A stretch of DNA of 64,000 nucleotides from Zeus faber (Eukaryota > Chordata > Actinopteri > Zeiformes > Zeidae), in NCBI GenBank assembly GCA_960531495.1, contig OY482854.1:27768426-27832425 (forward strand), in the 5' to 3' direction. The translations under genes and the position numbers were made by a program. Position 1 is the stretch's first letter; each line of letters opens with the position of its first letter. Under the pieces are notes generated by a model. It had not been told where the DNA came from. It searched no databases and saw only the letters and a program-made list of their open reading frames with translations. Shown here in pieces: positions 50,531 through 63,905 of this stretch.

Positions 50531-51598
50531 CAACTATCTGTGTCATATTTGAATTGCATTGGATAAAAAACAATCGCAGGTATTGATGTTTTTTAGGTTT
50601 TTTTTGTCTGTCCCTCTGAACTTGTTTTGACCTTTCCTCAGACTGGCACTTGGGGTCTGCCAATCCAGCCTGATTAGCCTGGATTTAAGCACTTGGCTTT
50701 ATTGAGCCAGCTATCAAGGGAGGTGATGAAGAGGAAAGGAGATTGCCGCCTTCACCAACCAGCGGTGGTTCTCAGTTTTGTTGACAGCATTGGGATCTGT
50801 GACTGGATAGGAGAGGGAGGGGCTTGAGATTGTGTCCAGTCCTTTCCTATAAAGCGCTCTCCTTTCCCTGGGGGTCCTGACCTCTGCCCTAGACTTGGGC
50901 TCATCAGCCGGTGCCCAGCCAGGGTGGCTCCAGCCGCTCATATCAGAGCCAGGATTAATGCTTCCGTGGGAGGTGACTGTGTAAATCCCACAGCTGCCAC
51001 CATGGGACAACATGGCCTGGCAGGGCAAGCGGAGACCTCATTTCAGCCTATGTCGGCGGGAGATAAACCCAATAAATCAGTGGGCAAATCCTAACCTCCT
51101 CACCCTTAAAACTGCCTACCTTTGACCCCTGGCTTCACGCACTAACGTGGTCAACGTGGCTCTATTTACAGATGGGCAGTGTCAGTGGCAGGTAGACCAT
51201 CACAGGAGTCAGACATAACAAGCTGGTGTTTACTGAACGAAAGGCTCTTTACTGAGTGTGGTGACCTCCACTGACCTCAAGAACACACTCCCTTTGACTC
51301 CCCTTTAGCGTCACTGGGTATGTTACATATTCTTTTATGGCTAGCGCTGCAGGAAACTACTGGCCTCAATTGATGATGGATTCCACAAGCATTATTATCA
51401 TTACCCCCTCCACGCCACTGGTAAAGTTAGAAAACAAAATCACCAGCAACAACAACTAATGAACCAGTGTTAAACTGACACTCGGTGATGATTTCCCCCC
51501 AAGGTTTGAGAAGACTGATAAGTTTTGTTATGGCTAGACGGAATCCAGAATTGAAGCACGTTCTGAGAAGAGACAGATTGCTAGATACGTTGGCTCAC

Positions 51599-51676
51599 CT
51601 GGGACTGCTCAATCTCAGCCTTGTTGAGCTTCACACCCAGAATCTCAGCAGCCACTCTCTGGAAACAAAGGAAAAC
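51599..51676 (-). CDS. rab28: rab28 internal exon ([14 protein letters not shown] to AEIEQSQ)
   Basis: This 78-bp, phase-0 exon encodes 26 residues: VFLCFQ, then [20 protein letters not shown]. It is helix alpha5, the last element of the G domain. I chose the acceptor CCTCAG at 51,678-51,677. A second AG, TTTGTTTCCAG, lies 18 bases into the exon, but using it would delete VFLCFQ, which is conserved in Rab28. The donor is GTGAGC. From this donor the transcript goes to one of two alternative C-terminal exons. The exon is too short and lacks an ATG, so it does not appear as an obvious open frame by itself. Confidence 0.94.
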
Positions 51677-51839
51677 CTGAGGGGACGATAAGAAGGGAGG
51701 GGGGAGGGAGTTGGACGGTGGGAAGTCAAAGCAAAATGATCAGATTGTTATTGAAGTCATTTTTACTCCACACGGTTGTATTTTTGGTCTTTTCGTTCCA
51801 CCACCTGTACGGTGGCTTATTGTGACAGGCAGTACTCAC

Positions 51840-51943
51840 AGAGTCCCCCGTCTTGGCCGAAACAAACTGACTGAGGAGGTTGTTCTCTTGGCAGAAGCGC
51901 TGGTGTTTGTCAGCCTTCACCGTCCTCAAATGTTCAAGGTCGA
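51840..51943 (-). CDS. rab28: rab28 internal exon (DLEHLR to SAKTGDS, G5 box)
   Basis: This 104-bp exon supplies the last two bases (TC) of the split isoleucine codon, then 34 residues from [13 protein letters not shown] to FVSAKTGDS. The acceptor is TGTTGACAG and the donor is GTGAGT. It contains the Asp of the NKxD G4 motif and the SAK G5 motif, both of which bind the guanine base. The sequence [20 protein letters not shown] is diagnostic for Rab28. The following 163-bp intron is the shortest in the gene. The open frame continues past the donor but loses all Rab similarity there (STACHN and onward), confirming the exon end. Confidence 0.96.
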
Positions 51944-52891
51944 CTGTCAACAAAACACAGCAACGCACATCAGAACGCAAGCACAGGCAGGACAGAGCTC
52001 AGCACACTGATAGGGGCACAGTCACATAGCTGGGAGTTGGCCTTTGGTATAAATCACTCAATTTATACTATGGAGGACATGAAATCAATCCTACATGTCC
52101 TCAAACCATTGCTGGGCTGGTTTTCAAAATACACAGTTGTGTCGACAGAGCAAGTTTTATCCCACCCCCAAAGGACGTCCTCTCCTGAAGTTTGTGATTT
52201 GAGGGGATGAACTCACTGGCCGAAGGCCTCATTCTCTGCTGGTATTAAACCTTTTGATGCATTCCACAGCACAAGCCTCAGCGTAGTACAGTTGCACCCT
52301 ACAGCCATGAACTTTACCTCTCCTTGACCTGCAGCAGACAAACCGGCCCTGCTGCGGTGAGACAGTTGATCCACAATACATGAATGACCAAAGACTCCAG
52401 GCTACACTCAGTGGGAGAGCGAAGCCACAGAAAGCTACCTGACATATGAGTGTGATGGCATATTGACGCAGGCCTTGAAGGTGAACGCAGGAGCCCAAGA
52501 AATGGCCCCATCACCGCTCCGCTGATTTACTGCGAGCGCACAATGACTCCGCCTTCCTTTCTACCCATTGTGACCGCGTCCCCGACGCACTCGACTCCTG
52601 CGCAGATACCAGGCACTTTGCAGCTCTCCTTCCTTAGGAAACGGGTCAGGCTGGGGTCGCTTGGGAAGGTCACCCAGGGGTCTGACTGCTGAAAGCAATA
52701 GCTTCCCTCTTTTATTTGTGTCTTTGTGAGACACCACAGCCACGCCCGGTATCTAGTGCATAGGTGTCCATGGGAGCTTGAGGAGGTCGGCTACTGTACG
52801 GTGTTGGGTTTCTCCCCCCACCTCCTAGTTCTGCTCTTTGTGTGAGCATTCATTCAAGCAGTCACGGCTCTACCCAGTTCTCATGCCCCTT

Positions 52892-53001
<110 letters not shown>

Positions 53002-53679
53002 GAGGGAGGTTGCAGAAGGAAAAAAAAAATAGAGGTTTAGAGAGATGGGGCTCAGAAATATGTTATACTGCCCTACTGCAGCATTATCAATGTCTATATT
53101 AACAGGTATTAATAAATCTAATCTAATCTAAATTATATGACCCAAAGATGTGAGACACCAATCAAGAAATATAAAACAAGAAATGGTGAGACATCTTACA
53201 TGAGGAAATTATTTTTTGACCATCAACGTAACTGACTTATAAACACTCTTTTACATCTACACAGTGTCCAGAGCGGACTGTCGCGTTTCTGCCTGTACAT
53301 AAACAGAGCTGTCTCATAGGCATCAGTTGGTTATTAATTCCAGTCATTAAGAGCGGAGGTACCCTGCATGCTACTATAAGTAAACACTGCTAATCCTTTG
53401 GATCCTGCACACTTGGGAGGGGTTATCAATCATGTGTCACAGTCAGATTAGCCAACATTAACACACCGCCTCAGGGGCAAAGAGTGGCGGGTTACTGTAG
53501 GTAAAATTCATGAGTTGGACGAGTGATGACGATGCACTCCCAAGACAAATATGTAAGCAAAGGCGAATTTGATCATTGTCTGTGTATGAGCATCATGCTT
53601 AGAATAAAGCCAAATCTATGTGCCCCAGAGAAAGCACAAGGTTTAAGTCCAAATACGGGCTAAATATTATCATTAACTA

Positions 53680-53862
<183 letters not shown>

Positions 53863-55575
53863 CGTTAGGTGAAAAAAGGATTTGCTGTTTCATGATTTGT
53901 TTAAGAGAAGGGGCTGCCAACATAAAAAATACTGTAAATTGCAATTATAATTTTCAAATGGGTCACCACAGGCTACTTAGCTTTCTTTAGGCCTAACATT
54001 CAAAATAAGACCACTCTCTCACGCAACAGAGCAGCATGTGGCATCTGTCTGTGTAAACTGAATATAACAGTTAATCCCACAGTTTTAGTGTTTTGCTCCA
54101 TTTTTCTCCCTAATGTACCCATTTCTACTTATCAGGTTGAAACAATCTTCCTCCGATGATCTGGTTTCCCTCCGTTTCTGTCAAACTCTACATCAGCCTA
54201 ACTGCCCCTAGGAAGTGACTGCAAACACGAAATAAACTGTTTGGGCCACCGAGTGCATTGAGATAGTGGAGAGGATAATCACTCGTCAAGAGCGATGGTC
54301 CTCCCTCGCTGGGTCACTACGAGTGTTTACATAAAGGGTCGACCTGTCATTGTGGTAAATTTCAAGACAACATGGATTAATATCTGTTGTAATAATTAGG
54401 ATTTCACCTCAAAAAATGTTTTTATCTTCAACTGCGTTAGATGAATGAGGTAAAATCAAGGAGGAAACCTTGGAACCTTGGTGGAACGTTGCCTCTCAGT
54501 TGTAGAGAAAAAACAAAACTGGTCTGTGGTAATTTTACATCACTGATTTTACAAATAATCAACGTTGATAAAGTTAAACTCAGTTGTAAACTCAGATCAT
54601 TCACATACCACTTTGAGCCCATCAAATCTTAACCAAAACAAAATCTCGAATCTCAAGATAAGGTTCAAGCAAAGCATAATCTGGTTTCTGTAATTCCTCA
54701 ATGCTTTTGTTTTTGTTTGTTTTTTAAACAGTACCATGACAACGGCACCGAACCACTGATTCATTGGGTCGACTGCTGGGTGAAGCCTGTAACCGTTTGT
54801 TAATCACAAAGAGAATGCCACGCTGGCTGGGCAGAGGTCAGAAGGTGCCAGTGTCATTCATCCAAGCGGCAGTCGGTGCACTGGTGGGCGCACAGGAGTT
54901 TTAAAGGCGGCGTGTGTGAGTTTCCTGTGTCCTGCATGTGAGGTGAACCCGGGGTCTCGTAGAGGTCGTATCCTGCCAGTGAAAGTTACAGGGGATTGGA
55001 CTAATCAGACCCAGGGGGAGAAAACCATCATTTCCACCAGTGCCTCAGACTGTGCCTTTCTGTTGCTAAACACAAAACACAGGACGACATATAAGAACTA
55101 AATCAAAAGGCAGATGGGGCAAAGGATTATCAAACTGTAATTTGCATTCCAGGGTTTACCTCTCAAAAACCGCTGTGTGATTGTAATTGTTTAGTTTGAC
55201 TGGCCCCAATTGATTAAATTTCACTGGCACCAATTGATTCTGAATATTCGATTCGCTGTTAAAAAATACCCTATAATTCCACGTTTTATAACTTCCGACA
55301 TTTCAAAAGAGATTATGGTGAGAATAAATCCTTTAGCTTAACTGCAGGGGAAATTTTATTTGTTTATTATGAAGCTATGACATTTTTAAAACCCCACAAA
55401 ATCAAAAATTTTATTATTTATTCTAATTGGTGATTTTGAACCACTTAGACATTGATGGAACTTTCTAAGCACAAGTGGGCCAATAAAACAAAATAACAAG
55501 TTAAATTCATCTGAGAGATTTTAACAGTCAGTATCCAGCTGTTTTACATGAAGTGGAAAGAGCTCGTAAAAGCTG

Positions 55576-55605
55576 GTTATGTTATGTTATGTTATGTTAT
55601 GTTAA
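55576..55605. repeat. (GTTAT)n pentanucleotide repeat
   Basis: About six copies, the only pentamer array seen within the rab28 introns. Confidence 0.9.
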
Positions 55606-56486
55606 TCACTTTTGATCGTGCTCTGTACAATTGTACTATTTTAAAAGCAAGCAACACAACACACCGATTGCAAACAAATAAAAGCTGGTTGTTTTAAAAT
55701 AAGGAAGGCATTCCTTCTTTGAAATTAAGACATGATGCACAGCTCTGTGTGTGTCTGTACAGAGGACAGGACAATGGAACTGCAAACAACAGCTTTTACC
55801 CTTCACGAGGCCACGGCCTGCTTCAATTTACCTTTTGACCAGAATTACCGCCGATATTAAAGAGTGAGCCGTTTGTGCAAGACACTGTGCAGCCATTCAG
55901 AAGTTATGAAGAGACCAGGGAATGGAAAGGCTCCTCCAGTACATTTTATTAGACCTTCACAGTGTAGCTATTGTTTACAGTGAGCAATGTTTATTTTCTG
56001 AGGACTGGAACATCTAAATTTGATGCAGTAACTCACCTGACCCTGAACATTTTATATCACTCTTTTAATGGTTAGTAAAATAATGACATTCTATGAAAAA
56101 AAATTGGATTCATAGTATTTCAGCAATGTTTCGAAAATCTGAAAGACTTTTAAGTAAGAAAAGTCTGGATCCATCTGAGCACATTTGCTCGGGATAGATA
56201 AATAATTTAATTATTTTATTATTGCTTTTCTACCTTTGAGGGAAGACATGGGAGTGTGGACATAGATGTGGTGTTGTGGAGGTGCACGGGGCCCATGCAG
56301 GCGTCCTCCGGGGCGTCCCGACAGAGACAGAGCACTCTTTGTGCTGCGGAGCCCCTGCCTCGGTGGCCGAAAACGCACCGGGACTGTCATGGGACCAGGT
56401 TTCCACTAGGTCAGAAGTGTTCTGTCGACAGCTCATTGATCACAGCTCATCTTGTCACCTGACCGTGCTCAGTGGAACACCACACA

Positions 56487-56517
56487 CGCGTGCACACACA
56501 CACACACACACACACAG
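56487..56517. repeat. (CA)n microsatellite
   Basis: About 14 copies. Confidence 0.93.
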
Positions 56518-59500
56518 ACCCTTTAAAATATAATCAGATACTCTGCAGCGGCCCATTAAGCAACATTAAGCATGGTGTTGCTCACCAGTGAGGGAATGTA
56601 AAACAGCGAGAGTCCAGCGGTAGCCCTGTTGGCGGTGGGGGTTGGGGTTGCTGGGCTGTGACTGCCGTGCTTAAACATAGGGGCCACAGAACCTGCCGGC
56701 GGGGTTAACGGACTCCCAGGACTTGTGAAAATTTAACAAAAGGCCCAGTTCTGAGCTGACCGCACAAGACGTTGCCTGGGGTTTCACTGGCCGTGTCCTC
56801 TGAGCTCTCCTGTCGCTGTTAAACTAAGTGGACTTTTATGAGGGAGCAGTATTACACGCCACTGTGAGCCAGCGGTGCAGCTACGAGCTCAGGGTAGACT
56901 TCTTAATTATATGTATTGCATAATGACGAGTTGATTCTATATTACAGAGTCTCCCTATGAGAGAAATGCAAAGTTCTAAACCATAATAAAAAACGGTTTC
57001 TGATCCAATCAAACAAATTTAACTCTGTTTTGACTTTGCGAGCATCTTTATAAAAGAAACTCTATGGATCCAGATCAATTGGTGCTTTATCCATCCCTGT
57101 GTCAGCGAGAGGCCTTCCCAGGAGGAATTCCTCCATATCAATGTTGTGGAGCACTAAAGGAATAAAGCATAGCTTGAGTGTGATGAGGGTTCCAGGCGGT
57201 AGTCAGGTCAGGTGGCTAAGCTGCGCTGTGCAGCTCAAATGGCCCATGACTTACCACACAAGAAGGCATCCAAAGACTGATCATCTCCTGCATGTGCAAC
57301 AATATTTGCTTTATGGATGGCTAAAATGAATGAGGACTTTCCATGTTTCTACAGGCGCGGCAGTCGAGAGAGATGAGTATAAGGACAAGGCCGGGTCAAG
57401 GGGTGGTTACAGATAAATCTAGTTTAATCTGCATGGAGTACCAGATGGAGGGGATTTTTGATACTGAGACATTTTGAAAATATCAAAGTAGGTTTGAGCC
57501 ACAGATGATATTTTTTTTTTTTCCCAAGATTTATTTTTATATTTTTTTCTTTAATTCGAGCGCCTTGCATTTATGAAAGTGGCAAACCTCACCAATTCTC
57601 CTTTGAAGTCTGCTTACCCAGAACACCAGAGAAACTATTTCCCTAAGGTATAGATAGATACGGCAACCCTATTTTTCCACAGTCTTATCATCCACAATTT
57701 GGAGAATACAGCTGAAAATGTTCCTTCATCTCCTAAAAAGAACCATGAAAGCCTCCTTGCTTTCTCCTTTAGCCCGATGGAAACACCACCGCCACTACAG
57801 TCAATGCGGTTTCTCAACAAATTTGATACACTCATCCATTCTGGCCCCCGTTTCCTTTTAATAAAACGTGAATAAAACAGGAAACACTGGCTTGTATACC
57901 ATAAACATTCCAAATCCTTACCCAACCATGCACCGTGCCTTACTAGGCCTATATTCTGTATATATAATGTTTTACGGTGTTTAACCTGTGGTCGCCTTCC
58001 CCACAGCGCAACACAGACACTGCTGACGTGTGCATCCCTTCTATCTCCAGAGGGGTGGGGGCAGCCAGGGTATGAGTACTGGGCTTTTGTCCCACCACAT
58101 GTCTATTGTGGCTAAACCTTTCCCCTGGGGGCAATTAGGACCTTTTAGTTTGTTGTAAGAGGACCTAAGTACGAGTGGGTTGAGCCAGGAAAAACATTTT
58201 TGAGCTAAACCAAAAACAGAAGCGCATTGAGCTCCTCCGTGCTCCTGGACTTCTGAGCATCTCTCTATTAAGAAATGTGCGGGCCTACACTGAACAGACA
58301 GAAATTGTGGCAGCTTTACAGGGACGGGAGGGGTGACAGGGGGTGGACGTAGGTGGGGTGGGGGGGGCGGTTCAACTCCACCCTGGAGCTTGACAAAAGG
58401 GACAAACAACTCAAAACCAGCAATCTTGGTGGCGAGAGCGCGGCTTGAGCGAAGCAGGAGTTTAAAAGACATCCACATTGCGTTTTCACATTCCAGGGGC
58501 GGATGGAAGAGTGGGGAAAGAGAGAGAGGTACCGGCATGCAGTAAGATCTGTTGTAGCCTGCAAGAGCAAACACAAGCAAGTTGTTTGACACAACAGGGG
58601 TCATAAGGCAATGAAAAGAAACGACTGTACGCGAGGGCAGCTACAGAAAAAGTGTTAAACCCAAGTATGTGAGAGATGAGCGCAAGAGGAGGTCTGAATG
58701 CAAGTCATAGCGCCAGTGTTTGCACAGGGATGAAAAAACAAATGTCCGAGTGGGTTTGAAAGATGGAGAGCGATAGAGAGACGCAGAGGGTAAAGAAAAC
58801 AGAATACAGAGAAAAAAACACAGGAGAAAGACACAGGAGAGACAGCAATCTGCGCAAACTCTTTTTCGTGCGCAGAGCCTCTCCCCCGGCGGAGGGGAAG
58901 GTTTCCCATGGCGGCTGGAGCGGATCGGCAGAGGCAGAAAGCCTCGGAACCTCCGCGCAGAGAGCCGTGAGTGATGAGGAGGGGTTAAGAGAACTGAACC
59001 TATTTAAGTCACCCAAATAAGGGCTGTGAGAGTCCATGATGGATGATCGGGAGTTCCTGAGGGAGACGGAGGAGCGAGGAGAGGGAAGATGGGCTGGGAG
59101 CGAGCCGGGGTCCTGCGATTCCCTACGCATAAAACAAATTGGTTTCATAAACTGCAATATAAAGGCCCAGTGCATAGGTCCGTGGTGTACACTTTGTGGT
59201 TCCAATATTAAATAATATTATCAATTACATTGAATTAGATTTCATGAATAAAAAAAATGTTTTGTCCGAAAGCAACGCTTTTATTTGTCTTTATTTATAT
59301 ATTTTATGTATTTTTAATTAAAAGATGACTTTGGCAACTTCTTCAAAAGGTATATTCAAAATAGAAGTAATAAAAAATAAATAAAAGTAGTGACAGCCAA
59401 AGTGTATGTGATGTCAACTTTTACATATCTCAAAACTAAAGTAAAAGCCATAATAATAAGATTACAAGTAATAATCTAGTTGTTAATAATGTATTTTAAC

Positions 59501-59740
59501 CTTGAAAACGTTTTTTAGAACAGACTGTAGTTTCATGCAGAAAACAAAACAATACAGCAAGGAGTACACAGCAAGAGAGGATTTTGCTGGACTACACTGG
59601 GCTGCATTATAATAAATAGTTATAGCATGTTTAGACAGACCAAGAGCTTAGCATTCTTCCATTACCCGTGTGTTCCCAGAAAATCCCGACCTCCGCGAGA
59701 GCGTCCCACCATCTGACATCTGTGCGCATGCACATGGTAA

Positions 59741-59859
<119 letters not shown>

Positions 59860-60258
59860 TGCCATCAATAAAATATTTCATTGGTTTCCTCTCTGAATTG
59901 TTACAAGTGGTGCCATTATTAGGCACAGGGCTCGGGTCAGTGTGTGAAGGGCAGAGGGGCGCAGAGCGCCAGGGCTTAACAAGCGCACTTAACCTCCGCC
60001 GGCCACCGAGCTGAAGAATGGAGCGGCTGTTTCCTACCAGCGACATGGCACAGGAGGGCAGCCACAGCAGTGTAGGCAGAGGAAAGCCCAGAATCATTAA
60101 TGAATCATCCAGGCTCACTAGCTGCACACTGGAGAGTGAAGACAGTGTTCAAAGTAGTAACAAGTCAAGGGGTTTTTCAGGAGATCCCAACTGGACGGTA
60201 TCCTCTGGCTGGACGAACACACTATGTTAATTTGTAGACTTGCACACATGTGTTTGTG

Positions 60259-60562
60259 ATAGGGCTGGGATACATTGCCAAAAATTGTATATTCCAAAGT
60301 TTTTAACTCAATATCGATCATCTGACGAAATTTGGGGGATGGCTATTGGTGCTTTCAAAAGATATCTACGCACAAGGAACAATGATTAGTAGTGTGGATA
60401 CTATGACCAAGCAGGTAGAGGCGATGATTCACTAGAACAATCTATGAAGTTCAGAAAATTGCATTACTTCACTGCAATGCAGCCTTCTTTAAGACAGAAT
60501 TTAACCATATCACAATATCCAAATTCCTAGGTGATATCTAGTCTCACAATATTGGTATAATA
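60259..60562. mobile_element. teleost interspersed repeat (agggctggga family)
   Basis: It starts atagggctgggatacattgc and includes ttggtgctttcaaaagatat and ggaacaatgattagtagtgt. It ends near aaccatatcacaatatccaa with gtgatatctagtctca. I recognise this order from a frequent non-coding teleost repeat related to the copy at 29.74 kb. It has no coding capacity and lies within the rab28 intron. Confidence 0.65.
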
Positions 60563-61248
60563 ATTATATTAACTGTAATTGTGTCTTTTGTGTTGTACAT
60601 TTTTTTATTTTTTAAAGCAGAGAACTGTATCAAAGTTCTGCTCTTGAAAGTCATTGTGCATGGGTGCGTGCAGCCAGCTATGGACACCTACAGCGTACGG
60701 TGCAGATACGTAAATCGAAGTGTGGAAATGGGAACACTTAAATTTGTGACTGGTCAAGAGCAAAAATCTCCCCAAAGACGAGCCCTCAGACCCACATAAA
60801 TCTGCAGGGACCGGAGAGTGTTTTTCTAAGCTCTGGGTTATGCCTGAAGTGCTATTTCAGTGGCCACTGACATGGCCGACGGGGTTGCCTCACACGGTCC
60901 AACTTCATGGGAACATTTTAAGAAAGAAATTTCAACACCGTCGGTAAAAACTAATGTAGTGCATTTTTAATGTGCAGTGCACTGTAATTGGGTACCACCA
61001 AGGTACAAGGTTTCCAGCCTTGTGACACATTAGAACACAAAGAGATTAACCAGAGTGAGGCGGGGGGAAAAGGGAAGGAGAGTAAAATACTGATTTCTAC
61101 GCGGGTAATTCCCACCAGATAGCAAGACTAACTCTCTCTTCATGCCCCCTGAAAAACGGACCCCGTGAGAGGGTTCAGGGATTCATAAAGTCTCACAAAG
61201 TAATTGATTGCTCCTGGTGGGGCAATCTGTGTGGGATTCTGTTTTTTC

Positions 61249-61371
61249 TTTTTTTTGGGGGGGCCTGTAGGAGCAGAGAAAACACACGCAGGCGATTCTC
61301 AGCGATACAGCCGCTGAAGTGGGGGGGGGGGGGGCGGCGGCAGTGGGGGTCAAGAAGGGGGGGGGGGGGGT
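61249..61371. repeat. cluster of G-runs
   Basis: G-runs at about 61,257, 61,321-61,334 and 61,357-61,370 are separated by GC-rich bases. Quadruplex-capable on the plus strand, which is the non-transcript strand of rab28. Confidence 0.85.
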
Positions 61372-62167
61372 TCTCTGTCAGCGGGATGTACACCACTTAA
61401 ATATTACAGTACACACACTCACCCACACACCCCAGAGCCAGCCTAAATACGGAGGCGCCCACTGTTAAAGCCGAGGCATTAGGGCGATGCGACGGATGCG
61501 AAGACAGGGGAATCCGCTCTCGACAGGCGAATTAAGCCGCGACCTCTGGCCCTTGTTGAGTCACATTAGCGAGCGCTTCCTGTGCGCAGGCACCACTCTG
61601 CTGACCGTCCATCACCGGCGCGATGGTGGACAGCCGTCATTACACACACACACAGCCCGACGCCTCGCTTTACAATAACACCGCTGCTGCCGCGACTCCA
61701 CATCTGTCAAGAAGATGTTTAAAAGGAGTCATCATTATTAGTCTTTATTTTGGAGATGGGTGGAGGGAGTTTAGTGGGAGAAAGGAGATGTGGGGGGGGG
61801 TGGAAAAGGTTGGTCCGGAGAGCTGTCTGGTTATCATCCAGTTTCTCTTCCATTCTTACCCATTGCGATGGGGCAGGGGCCTGGGCTGGGAGGGGTGCGG
61901 GGGTGGGTACTCTATACAGGAGGCAGGCGAGCAGACAGACGAGTTGGGAGGTGGGGGCACGCAGATAAGGAGTGGCCCCGAGCAGGTCGGCCCCGGGTTT
62001 TTAAATCATCGCCAGTCACTCCCCGGAGCACGCAAACATCAAGGTTCCCATCGCTCTTGAGACCTCACTCCGTCCCTTATCAGCTTATCACACAGATCAA
62101 TTACCTTGAGCTCCAACGAGCATGTCTGCAGCCATCCAACACACACTCCTCCACACACAAGTCAAAT

Positions 62168-62262
62168 ACATTCAGTATATAGCAATGCCCACCAGAACAT
62201 TATTCAAAATTATTGAATCATTTTGAAAATATTCTGGTGGGCATTACGATATACTGAATATT
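62168..62262. repeat. 95-bp imperfect palindrome in rab28 intron
   Basis: The left arm begins ttcagtatatagcaatgccc at 62,171. The right arm, read backwards, begins ttcagtatatcgtaatgccc. Arms of about 39 bases pair with about three mismatches and one bulge around an 11-base loop (ttattgaatca). This long hairpin resembles a palindromic MITE and, on either strand, a pre-miRNA-sized foldback. I do not recognise a known microRNA. Confidence 0.8.
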
Positions 62263-62280
62263 CATATTCTTATTCTTATA

Positions 62281-62281
<1 letters not shown>

Positions 62282-62325
<44 letters not shown>
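62282..62325. repeat. (AAT)n microsatellite
   Basis: About 14 trinucleotide copies, 20 bases from the palindrome. Confidence 0.95.
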
Positions 62326-62326
<1 letters not shown>

Positions 62327-62462
62327 GTTAAATAATAATAATGCTCTCAAAGTACAAAATTAAATACATTGGTCTACATTACGAAGAGTAAATTATGAAA
62401 GAAACCTGGTTACGGTAGAGAACTATGCAGCTAAAGAATATAGTCCTACTATATAACCACAG

Positions 62463-62479
62463 AGTGTGTGTGTGTGTGT

Positions 62480-62552
<73 letters not shown>
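62463..62552. repeat. (GT)n microsatellite next to a rab28 donor site
   Basis: About 45 copies with one ATGT interruption. It starts 27 bases inside the intron after the 62,580 donor; on the transcript strand it is (AC)n. Confidence 0.97.
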
Positions 62553-62553
<1 letters not shown>

Positions 62554-62579
62554 ACGTGCGTGAGTGGAAAAAGCCTTAC

Positions 62580-62709
62580 TTTTGTTTCCAACCAGCGAGA
62601 CGACAGGCTGAATGTTTGACTCCTCGTTGGCCTTCTTGACCATGCTGAACCAGTCCTCCAGATTTTCAAAGCTCTGGTAGTTGCTGATGTCGTAGACAAG
62701 CAGCACACC
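62580..62709 (-). CDS. rab28: rab28 internal exon (GVLLVYDI to NK of the G4 box)
   Basis: This 130-bp exon encodes 43 residues beginning [20 protein letters not shown] and ending SLVGNK, plus the first base (A) of the next codon. The acceptor is CCGACACAG and the donor is GTAAGG. It covers the beta4 strand and helix alpha3 of the G domain and the beta5 strand leading into the G4 guanine-specificity motif NKxD. That motif is cut by the intron: N and K lie here, while the split Ile codon (A|TC) is completed and the Asp supplied by the next exon at 51,943. The mature reading NKID is intact. The segment matches vertebrate Rab28 almost residue for residue. Immediately downstream of the donor, the intron opens into a roughly 90-bp CA/GT tract at 62,463-62,552. 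Confidence 0.96.
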
Positions 62710-62927
62710 CTGTGTCGGAGGGAAACAAAGACAGATTAAGGGAGCCAACTGGGGTTTAGTACCTACTCATTGACATTTGAACACTGGTACATGAGAAAAC
62801 AAGGGTGCATTTCCTACATGGACGTGTGCAACAAAACTAAAACGGAGCTATTGAACATGGAAGCAAGCAGCAGGTGGCACTGCTCCTCTTCTTAGGAGCA
62901 GTAACATGGGAAGGGAAATCCACTTAA

Positions 62928-62930
<3 letters not shown>

Positions 62931-62967
<37 letters not shown>

Positions 62968-63003
62968 GCACGCACGCACGCACACACGCACGCACACACA
63001 CGC
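62931..63003. repeat. (CA)n-(CGCA)n microsatellite
   Basis: A CA tract followed by several GCAC units. Confidence 0.95.
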
Positions 63004-63739
63004 GGTCTTGTCGAGGCCGGATGCAAAAATTGGGCAGAGTGGAGGTTATCTACAATCTAGGCTAATACAACACAGGACTACCGGTTAGACGCCACGCCGC
63101 TACTCCTTAAGTATTCTCAAACACTGTAAGTGGAAGCAGCCAGAACCGTGACTCCTGAGAGCAAACAGCACAAGAGTCTGTGTGGAGAGGAGAGATACAA
63201 CAGCAAACAGCCCCCGGGGTCCAGACAAACTATCACACCGCACAGCTGTCTTCGGCTCGCAATAATAATCGAAGAGGTACTATCTCTATGTCACAAGCTT
63301 TAACGATGGCTGTGGCTGCTCTTCTTTTTTTTTTTTTTTTTTTCTGTAGACACGCGACGTCACGACACGTGGCGTTTGCCGACAGCTCCGGTCTCTATTG
63401 GTAGGCCGCTTCACTCTACGGCGCCGTGATTGATTACAGCAGTTAAGGTTCCACGAAGGCCCGGCCTGAAATCCCCAATGTTGTAATGTAGCGTTGATGT
63501 TCCGCATCCTGGCGTGCGCGAGACATGACTGTGTGTGTGTGTGTGTACAAACACACACGGGCGCACACACACGCACACTGATTCAAAATGACGTTTGCTG
63601 ACATGTTGACGGGCATTAAACAGAAATTACCAGCACACTACTAGCAAGAATTTCATACTTTGCAAAAAAGTACATTGTTGTTTGTATAGTTCTTTCATGA
63701 AATATAATGCTGTTGTCTTCAACCGGACTGGATTTTAAC

Positions 63740-63905
63740 CTTGGAATATTATAGGAGTATATCTAAGAATTATATTTTAGTCTGAGTCTTTCAACCTGGG
63801 ATTTGACTTCATGCGCAGATATTGTGAAAAATATTGATATTATTTGAATTCCCTGATAATTATTGTGATAATAAATTCTTCTATTTCAGCCAGGCCCACT
63901 TCCGC
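63740..63905. repeat. possible degenerate interspersed repeat
   Basis: AT-rich sequence with gatattgtgaaaaatattga and a terminal cagccaggcccact phrase. This recalls the ends of the ggctgggcgat repeat family, but is too diverged to be sure. Confidence 0.3.

Noticed and set aside
62449-62579. Continuation of the Rab28 frame past NK into THTHTH
   Set aside because: The GTAAGG donor ends the exon at 62,580. The continuation is a CA microsatellite and the true next codons are at 51,943.
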